Source of the DNA: Paenibacillus stellifer
GTDB lineage: Bacteria; Bacillota; Bacilli; Paenibacillales; Paenibacillaceae
Assembly: GCF_000758685.1 (NCBI RefSeq)
Contig: NZ_CP009286.1
Location: 2,882,501 to 2,946,500 of the forward strand
Direction of reading: 5' to 3'
DNA length: 64,000 nucleotides
The notes beneath the pieces were generated by a model, which was not told where the DNA came from, searched no databases, and saw only the letters and a list, made by a program, of their open reading frames with translations. Position 1 is the stretch's first letter; each line of letters opens with the position of its first letter. Shown in pieces: positions 58,455 through 64,000 of this stretch. The position numbers were made by a program, and so were the translations under genes.

Positions 58455-60209
58455 ATGTTAAAAGAAGCAGTATATCATCGTCCCAAAAATAATTTTGCCT
58501 ATGCGTACGACACGAAGACACTGCATTTAAGATTGAGATCCAAGAAAAATGATCTTACTGAAGTAAACTTAATCCATGGCGATCCGTATAGTTGGGCCGA
58601 GGACGGAGTGGTGTCCGATACCGTTCCAATGAGTAAGCTTACCTCGGATGAGCTGTTCGATTACTGGTTTATCGCAATTTCGCCGCAAAATAACCGGTTC
58701 GTCTACATGTTTGAGCTGCATGATGGGGAAGAAGTCGCTATTTACGGCGAAAAGGGCTTTACTTCTTCTTTGGACGGCAATCGCTTTTTCCGTTTTCCAT
58801 ACTTGAATGCGATTGATGTGTTTGACGCTCCGGCATGGGCAAAGAGCACCGTGTGGTATCAAATTTTCCCTGAGCGGTTTGCCAACGGAAATCCGGATCG
58901 CAAGACGAATGTGAATGGGCAATGGGGAGATGTTCCGAAGTCGGACAGCTTTTTCGGCGGCGATTTGGAAGGGATTACACAGAATCTCGATTATCTTGTT
59001 GAGCTGGGGATCACGGGGATTTATCTGAATCCGATTTTCGAGTCGCCAACGAACCATAAATACGATACGACGGATTATTTGAGAATTGACCCGCAATTCG
59101 GTGATGAAGAGACGTTAAGAACGCTGGTGAAGGAAAGTCATGCCCGCGGTATTCGCGTTATGCTGGACGCTGTGTTTAATCACTCCGGCTATGGATTTGC
59201 GCCATTCCAGGATGTATTGAAGCACGGGGCCAAGTCTCGTTATGCCGATTGGTTCCATATTTCAAGCTTCGGGGAGAATGGGGAACCGCACACTTATGAG
59301 ACATTTGCCTTTGTTCCGGATATGCCAAAGTTTAAAACCTCCAATCCGGAAGTGAAGGAATACCTCTTGAAGGTTGCCAAATACTGGATAGAAAAATGTG
59401 ATATAGACGGCTGGCGGCTCGATATCGCGAACGAAATTGATCATAAGTTCTGGCGGCAGTTCAGAAATGAAGTTAGAGGGTTAAAGGACGATCTCTATAT
59501 CATCGCCGAGGTGTGGAACGATGCAATGCCTTGGCTGCAGGGGGATCAGTTCGACTCGGTAATGAACTATCCGTTCACTGAGGCGGTCATTGATTTTGTA
59601 GCTAAGCGCAAGATCGGTGCGGAGAAGTTCGCTAACGAGCTCGTCAGTCATCTTCAGCTGTACCCCGACAACGTCAATGAAGTGATGTTTAATTTGCTTG
59701 GAAGCCATGATACAGCGCGAGTATTGACAGAATCTCAAGACGACAAGTCGAGATTGAAGCTTGCTTTTCTGCTGCTGCTGACTTATCCCGGAAGTCCGAG
59801 CATCTATTATGGGGATGAAGTTGGATTAACGGGAGACGGCGACGATTTTGCCTATTACCGCAGATGCATGGAATGGGACCCGGAGAAGCAGGATCAGGAT
59901 TTGCTGAGCTTCGTCAAACGGTTAATTCGTATAAGAAAGACGAACAGTGCATTGACCGACAATGCCCGTTTCAGCATCATTGAGGCCAACAACGACTCCG
60001 GACTGCTTGTCTTCTCGAGAGGAGAAGGGCAGCAGAAGATCGTGGTAGCTCTCAATAACGGAACGGCTTCTGTTAACGTTGCACTGCCGGGCGACTTGGC
60101 GAAGCAGCGGATCGTTGATCTTTGGAGCGAGCAGCAGAAAGTACTGGAGAAAGAGGCATTAAGCTTTGCGCTTGAGCCTATGCAGTTCGTAATATACAGC
60201 GTGGAATAA
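58455..60209 (+). CDS. Neopullulanase/cyclomaltodextrinase-type GH13 enzyme
   Basis: 584 residues, the usual length of GH13 subfamily 20. An N-terminal N-domain (1-125) is followed by the barrel with VWYQIFPERFANG, DAVFNH (238-243), nucleophile Asp323 (GWRLDIANE), acid/base Glu352 (IIAEVWND) and Asp419 (LGSHDT). It hydrolyses cyclodextrins, pullulan or maltodextrins; without a signal peptide it acts inside the cell on imported sugars. Start behind CAGGAGGTAACT. No sugar transporter adjoins. Confidence 0.92.
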   Translation: MLKEAVYHRPKNNFAYAYDTKTLHLRLRSKKNDLTEVNLIHGDPYSWAEDGVVSDTVPMSKLTSDELFDYWFIAISPQNNRFVYMFELHDGEEVAIYGEKGFTSSLDGNRFFRFPYLNAIDVFDAPAWAKSTVWYQIFPERFANGNPDRKTNVNGQWGDVPKSDSFFGGDLEGITQNLDYLVELGITGIYLNPIFESPTNHKYDTTDYLRIDPQFGDEETLRTLVKESHARGIRVMLDAVFNHSGYGFAPFQDVLKHGAKSRYADWFHISSFGENGEPHTYETFAFVPDMPKFKTSNPEVKEYLLKVAKYWIEKCDIDGWRLDIANEIDHKFWRQFRNEVRGLKDDLYIIAEVWNDAMPWLQGDQFDSVMNYPFTEAVIDFVAKRKIGAEKFANELVSHLQLYPDNVNEVMFNLLGSHDTARVLTESQDDKSRLKLAFLLLLTYPGSPSIYYGDEVGLTGDGDDFAYYRRCMEWDPEKQDQDLLSFVKRLIRIRKTNSALTDNARFSIIEANNDSGLLVFSRGEGQQKIVVALNNGTASVNVALPGDLAKQRIVDLWSEQQKVLEKEALSFALEPMQFVIYSVE

Positions 60210-60235
60210 TCGAGTATATTCGGTATGACGAAGAT

Positions 60236-60271
60236 AAAAAGTCCTGCATTCACAAGAATGCGGGACTTTTT
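60236..60271 (+). terminator. Terminator of the neopullulanase gene
   Basis: AAAAAGTCCTGCATTC (60236-60251) pairs with GAATGCGGGACTTTTT (60256-60271), sixteen pairs with one G-U and an ACAA loop. Confidence 0.92.
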
Positions 60272-60315
60272 GTGAAGAAGAAGATATACAATGTAATGAG
60301 GATTAGAATATTTAC

Positions 60316-60363
60316 AGTTAGAATACTAAGTATTGGCACGATAACATAATTAGAATTCTAACT
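60316..60363. repeat. Inverted repeat beside the hmoA remnant
   Basis: AGTTAGAAT (60316-60324) and ATTCTAACT (60355-60363) are perfect inverted copies 30 bases apart in AT-rich sequence next to the truncation. It could be an operator, or a scar of the event that removed the 5 prime half. Confidence 0.4.
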
Positions 60364-60392
60364 ATAAGTCATAAAGATAATTAGAGCGAAAC

Positions 60393-60578
60393 ATGCAGAA
60401 CCGCAGCCGCAGTGAAGAGACGGAAGTTGTTGTAGTATTCATCCGGTGGGAATCCGAGGAAGCCTGGAAGAGCTGGGAGAAGAGTCCGGCCCATATTGCG
60501 GGACACAAGAACAGTCACAATCAGGAGAAGCCGGAATATTTGCTGAGCACCGAAGTAACCATGTATGAGGTTCAATAA
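60393..60578 (+). pseudogene. HmoA-like heme-degrading monooxygenase, N-terminally truncated
   Basis: 61 codons matching only the C-terminal half of HmoA/YetG-type antibiotic-monooxygenase-fold proteins: EVVVVFIRWESEEAW, KSWEKSPAHIAGHK and the end PEYLLSTEVTMYEV. The family is about 105-115 residues; the first 45-50, which complete the ferredoxin-like fold, are absent. Upstream is AT-rich, non-matching DNA with an inverted repeat, and the ATG at 60393 has no good ribosome site. A deletion remnant is the best reading. Confidence 0.75.
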
Positions 60579-60603
60579 ATCGTTCTGCATGGCTTAGCCA
60601 AAT

Positions 60604-60632
60604 AACAAAGCCGCACCAGGTGCGGCTTATTG
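60604..60632. terminator. Bidirectional terminator
   Basis: AAGCCGCAC (60608-60616), loop CAG, GTGCGGCTT (60620-60628), with A-rich and T-rich flanks, between the hmoA remnant and the convergent GNAT gene. Confidence 0.8.
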
Positions 60633-60660
60633 TCGATTCGGCTGCAGGAATTCGGCTCCA

Positions 60661-61638
60661 TTAGAGGTTCAGAATCATCTTGTAAATCCCCGGTTCGGAG
60701 CGGAATCCGAGCAAATCCCGGTTGATTCGAAGCATCGGACCGTTCTTGGAATCATTGTGTGTTCTCAAATAAGGAGAATCTAGCTCTGAAGCGGTTTCAA
60801 TCGCCAGCAGCTTCAAAGCCAGCGCAATCCGGCGGTTCCGGTATTCAAGGAGTACCCCGGTATAATCATGATACATTCCTCTTGTCTGTTCATTGCGCCG
60901 CATTGCGGCTACACCGACATAACGGTCTCCGTCTTTGGCGATATGTATCCATTCCGGGCTTGTATCGCTCTGCTGCAAATTCCATTTTCTCCACTCCTCG
61001 AACCAGGGGAAGCTGCCGGTATATCCCGGAATATCATTATGAGTCGTCTTGTACAATTCATGCAGCTTGCGCTCTTGCTCTTCGCCCGGCTCGCTCGCCA
61101 GAGTGACGAAGGTGATGCCGGAAGCTTCCGCTTCCTTGATTGCATGAAGCAGCGGCTCACCGTTATACGTAGACAAGTCCAGAACGGATTCGAACGTATG
61201 CCGCTCGGTCTGATAGCCCAGGCGTTCGGCAAAAGCAAGGGACCGGTTGTCGGCATCCCGCACATGGCTGACGAGACGCGAAGCCTTAACGCCTCGTGCC
61301 CATTCCAGAAGCACATCATACATTTCTCGGCCAATTCCCATTCCACGGTAATCCAGATGAACCGCAAGCGTAAGAGATAACAGACCGGGTGTGGTCCATG
61401 GCGCCCGCCAAATCATCGCATAAGCCAACAGATGGCCGCCTGCATCCTCCGCCACCCATTTCGGACGGTCCCATCCCGTCAATTCTCCTTGCTCATTGTA
61501 GTCCAGCTGTCCGGGAGGAATCATGTCCTCGGCTTCCTTAAGCTGTTCCGCCGACACAGGCTCCGGCTCGATCATGCTCAGCAGGAAAGCCGCTTCCTTG
61601 AAATCCTCCGGCTCCCGAAATTTTCGTATAGTAAACAT
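60661..61638 (-). CDS. Tandem GNAT N-acetyltransferase
   Basis: 325 residues with two GNAT domains. The first has LTLAVHLDYRGMGIGREMYDVLLEWA and RDADNRSLAFAERLGY; the second has TGVLLEYRNRRIALALKLLAIE and THNDSKNGPMLRINRDLGF-like end, the form seen in mycothiol-synthase-like double GNATs. The substrate is unknown. The ATG at 61638 gives the natural start (MFTIRKFREPEDF); an ATG at 61659 is less well placed. Confidence 0.83.
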   Translation of the reverse strand: MFTIRKFREPEDFKEAAFLLSMIEPEPVSAEQLKEAEDMIPPGQLDYNEQGELTGWDRPKWVAEDAGGHLLAYAMIWRAPWTTPGLLSLTLAVHLDYRGMGIGREMYDVLLEWARGVKASRLVSHVRDADNRSLAFAERLGYQTERHTFESVLDLSTYNGEPLLHAIKEAEASGITFVTLASEPGEEQERKLHELYKTTHNDIPGYTGSFPWFEEWRKWNLQQSDTSPEWIHIAKDGDRYVGVAAMRRNEQTRGMYHDYTGVLLEYRNRRIALALKLLAIETASELDSPYLRTHNDSKNGPMLRINRDLLGFRSEPGIYKMILNL

Positions 61639-61699
61639 TGGAATTAGTTCCACCTCCATCCTCTATATAAGCATAATCCGGATTGCCATGTCTAATTAA

Positions 61700-61737
61700 A
61701 GTTCAGAGGCAGTTCTTTGGAACATTTTTTCTGAACT
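61700..61737. repeat. Nested inverted repeat
   Basis: AGTTCAGA (61700-61707) and TCTGAACT (61730-61737) enclose GTTC-TTTG-GAAC (61712-61723). It lies between divergent genes and may be a regulator site or cruciform. Confidence 0.4.
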
Positions 61738-61822
61738 AAAATGCCCTTTCGCGGAGATATTAAGGTACAGATCACGTTAAAGAAAGCCACGGTAAGCACT
61801 TTTCAAAGTTAGGTGGAGAGTT

Positions 61823-62950
61823 ATGAACCGAGTGAAACGGATAATGAGTATTCTGATATGCGTCGTTATTCCGGTATCCCTGAGCATGGTGTGCACTCCA
61901 GCGCAGGCCGCGGCCAATCCCTCCGAGCAGGAGAACGAAGTAGAGTCCGTGCTTGAGACCATGTTCAAGGAACGGGCCAAGACTCTAGTCACTCAGGATA
62001 TGCCGGCTATTGAAGCTTTCTATGATAAGGAGAAGGCTAGCCGTGTGGCATACTGGCATGAGCGGAACCGCTGCAGCTATATGAACAAATGGGCGGAGAA
62101 GCGGGATGTGAAGCTGACACATGCCGATAGCTCGATCCGGATCGTCCGGAAGAGCGTCCATCAGGAATATGCGAAGATCTCTTTGGTGCAATCTGAACAA
62201 ATCGGGTATACCTATATGAAGAAATTTTTGCCCGAACAATTTTTCGGAGTCGGCACCCGGCACTTTATTACTCTTAAGAAGACGGATGGGGTATGGAAAA
62301 TCTACCGGGAATGGTATCTGGACCCTCTCGACGAAAACCCCGACAAAATCGCGGATGGCACACTGCCTTCCATTAACAAGGAAGCTGATGAATCGGAGCA
62401 TAACGGCAGCACTTATAAGCGCAAACGCGCCGTGCAATATGCCAATAAGTATGCAGGGGCAGCCTGGGGAGCTGGAAACCATCATCACTATAATAAAAAA
62501 TATCTCGATTACACCGGCAAAGGCGGAGATTGTACGAATTTCGCTTCTCAGGTCGTCGGAGACGAGAAAGAGGGGGGCGGCTTATCACATAAAGGCGGCT
62601 GGCTATATTTCAAAGGAACCGGTGGAACGCGGACATGGGTTCATACCGATTCATTCAGCCATTTTTTGACGTATTCAGGCTATGGAAGACTCATTAAGCA
62701 GGGTAGGTACGAAGAGGTCGTTGCACCATCGTCCAAGCATCCGAACGGAGCGGTCAGTGAACTGAAGCCTGGGGATCTGATCGCATATATACCGAGAAAT
62801 AATGACATCGATCACTTTGCGGTTATCGTAGGCTTCAACGATTACGGATATCCGATGGTCAATTGCCACACGGCTGACCGTTACCATGTCCCTTTTGATC
62901 TCGGATGGGACCGCAACACCCAATATCGGCTGATTCATATCAGAGATTAG
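61823..62950 (+). CDS. Secreted protein with putative amidase domain (Amidase_6)
   Basis: 375 residues. A signal peptide (MNRVKRIMSILICVVIPVSLSM... to AQA-AA near 30) precedes an N-terminal alpha/beta region and a C-terminal amidase-type domain from about 200: YANKYAG, GGDCTNFASQ with the probable nucleophile Cys237, and DHFAVIVGF with the catalytic His. Such NlpC/CHAP-like enzymes act on cell wall peptides or on amide substrates; the specificity is unproven. Start behind TTAGGTGGAGAG. Confidence 0.85.
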   Translation: MNRVKRIMSILICVVIPVSLSMVCTPAQAAANPSEQENEVESVLETMFKERAKTLVTQDMPAIEAFYDKEKASRVAYWHERNRCSYMNKWAEKRDVKLTHADSSIRIVRKSVHQEYAKISLVQSEQIGYTYMKKFLPEQFFGVGTRHFITLKKTDGVWKIYREWYLDPLDENPDKIADGTLPSINKEADESEHNGSTYKRKRAVQYANKYAGAAWGAGNHHHYNKKYLDYTGKGGDCTNFASQVVGDEKEGGGLSHKGGWLYFKGTGGTRTWVHTDSFSHFLTYSGYGRLIKQGRYEEVVAPSSKHPNGAVSELKPGDLIAYIPRNNDIDHFAVIVGFNDYGYPMVNCHTADRYHVPFDLGWDRNTQYRLIHIRD

Positions 62951-63038
62951 CCCAGGCTAATGCTGACAAGCCCGGTATAACGGAAGAGGTAGTCTCATAC
63001 AATGGACATCATGAGAATTCTGTTATGCTGGAGGCAAT

Positions 63039-64000
63039 ATGACAATACCCCGGCTTGTGCAGCAATCCGTAATCCGGGTCTGCGCGATACTTCTGGTGAA
63101 AGGAATCGGTCTCGCCGGCCGAGTCACTCTTACCCGTATGGTCGGACCCGAGGGGATCGGCCTGTATCAGATTGCCTACTCGTTCTATGGATTCGCTCTG
63201 ATGCTCGCAGGAGGTCTTCCGACCACGTTAGCCTTAGCGACCGCGAAGAGGCCGTCGCATGGCTGGACTTTTTTCATAATCTTATCGCTTCTGGTCGGTC
63301 CTGTGATTGGATTGGCCAGTTTAACCATGTTTCTTTTAGCTCCCGTAATAGCCGACCTGCTAGGGAACCGCAATCTGGAATTCGCCATTAGAAGCCTCGC
63401 GCCGGCACTGGCGGCTGTCACACTGTTAAGCCTGCTGCGAGGGTATTTGCAGGGATTAAAACAAGTAACCGTCATAGCCGTGTCCGAGGTTGTGGAACAA
63501 TCGGTCAGGTATGCCGTCTTGCTCCTGCTGGTCTGGCAGCTGCTGGATACGGGGATTGAACGAGCTGTCGGCTGGGGTATGTATGGTACTGTCTCCGGCG
63601 CTATCGCAGCTTTCGCTATGCTGACCCTGTTTCATGCCTTTTCGCAAAAACGTCTTCCGGCAGCAACCCATGAACGTTCGCTTCCGGCTTCCTGGTTCAT
63701 CAAGACTTCGCTTCTGATCTCCGCGACTCGCTTGCTCATTCCCGCCTCTGAGTTTATCGATGCGCTGCTCATACCGAACCGGCTGCTGTCGGCCGGGTAC
63801 AGCATCTCAACAGCTACAGCGATGTACGGCGTCATATATGGGATGGGGGTGATCGTGGTCTATACTCCGACTCTGTTGACCGGAGCGTTAAGCCATACGG
63901 TGTCCGCACAGCTTGCAGCCGCCTGGCAGCAGGGCAACCTGGTCCGGTACCGACGCCTCTCCCGAACCATTCTTCGCGCCGCCTGGCTCTGGGGGCTCAT
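63039..64000 (+). CDS. SpoVB-like polysaccharide/lipid flippase (partial, C-terminus missing)
   Basis: The gene starts at an ATG (63039) behind GGAGG and runs off the right edge; about 320 codons are present. The sequence (SVIRVCAILLVKGIGLAGRV, RMVGPEGIGLYQIAYSFYGF, then LRGYLQGLKQV) is the MATE/MviN-like fold of SpoVB and related flippases, which move lipid-linked precursors across the membrane. Eight or more membrane segments are visible. Sporulation versus surface-glycan use cannot be decided from this part. Confidence 0.82.
   Translation, partial: MTIPRLVQQSVIRVCAILLVKGIGLAGRVTLTRMVGPEGIGLYQIAYSFYGFALMLAGGLPTTLALATAKRPSHGWTFFIILSLLVGPVIGLASLTMFLLAPVIADLLGNRNLEFAIRSLAPALAAVTLLSLLRGYLQGLKQVTVIAVSEVVEQSVRYAVLLLLVWQLLDTGIERAVGWGMYGTVSGAIAAFAMLTLFHAFSQKRLPAATHERSLPASWFIKTSLLISATRLLIPASEFIDALLIPNRLLSAGYSISTATAMYGVIYGMGVIVVYTPTLLTGALSHTVSAQLAAAWQQGNLVRYRRLSRTILRAAWLWGL

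Noticed and set aside
60333-60340. TTGGCACG resembling a sigma-54 -24 element
   Set aside because: No TTGC-like -12 element at the required distance.

Overview
The window reads as chromosomal DNA of a low-to-middle GC Gram-positive, spore-forming bacterium, most likely a Paenibacillus or close relative. The grounds are strong GGAGG-type ribosome binding sites, frequent TTG and GTG starts, an S-layer (SLH) protein with a proline/threonine linker, a SpoVB-like flippase, a MneS-like cation transporter, a second MurG, an ArsC of the thioredoxin-coupled Bacillus type, and a HmoA remnant close to Bacillus YetG. I see no rRNA, tRNA, CRISPR array, prophage or intact insertion sequence.

Layout, left to right. 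0-2.3 kb: an SDR gene cut by the edge, a divergent LysR regulator, and an aldo/keto reductase gene broken by one in-frame stop. 2.4-6.1 kb: a compact operon for siroheme-derived tetrapyrroles (two radical SAM enzymes, a fused siroheme decarboxylase) followed by a small NusG-II membrane protein. 6.2-9.1 kb: two small YdcZ-type transporters around a YeiL-like Crp/Fnr regulator, then Nudix and HAD hydrolases, closed by a terminator. 9.2-13.9 kb: small envelope proteins, a three-gene ABC-2 exporter on the minus strand, and an acetyltransferase.

14.0-23.2 kb is the most unusual region. A GAF-LuxR regulator precedes eight tightly packed genes: thiolase, PhaB-like reductase, KASIII-like condensing enzyme, indolepyruvate:ferredoxin oxidoreductase alpha and beta, an MFS exporter, and two divergent acetolactate-decarboxylase-like proteins. 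They end at a strong terminator. I read this as an undescribed pathway that makes acyl- or arylacetyl-CoA, extends and decarboxylates it, and exports the product. 23.2-26.7 kb is AT-rich with small accessory genes and a MurG paralogue, and may have been acquired.

26.7-35.2 kb holds redox and metal functions: a ferric-reductase-like membrane protein, ApbE and a Ser/Gly-rich membrane-anchored protein, divergent from a two-component system across paired 11-bp-spaced repeats; a Fur-boxed siderophore-binding lipoprotein; and a CoA-disulfide reductase-rhodanese-TusA-DsrE fusion under an ArsR regulator with a perfect 20-bp operator. 35.4-42.4 kb is a surface-glycan cluster (DUF1796 protein, epimerase, nucleotide-sugar dehydrogenase, two glycosyltransferases sharing an internal repeat).

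42.7-54.6 kb: a CDF exporter, a nitrate transporter and a single-chain nitrate reductase/diflavin reductase behind a leader that looks like an ANTAR antitermination target, an arsRBC operon, an Lrp-EamA pair and an AEC carrier. 54.7-64 kb: a GNAT gene coupled to an SLH protein gene, a neopullulanase behind a possible attenuator, a truncated hmoA, a tandem-GNAT protein, a secreted amidase-domain protein, and the start of a SpoVB-like flippase. All functional statements rest on reading motifs by eye; no database search was run.
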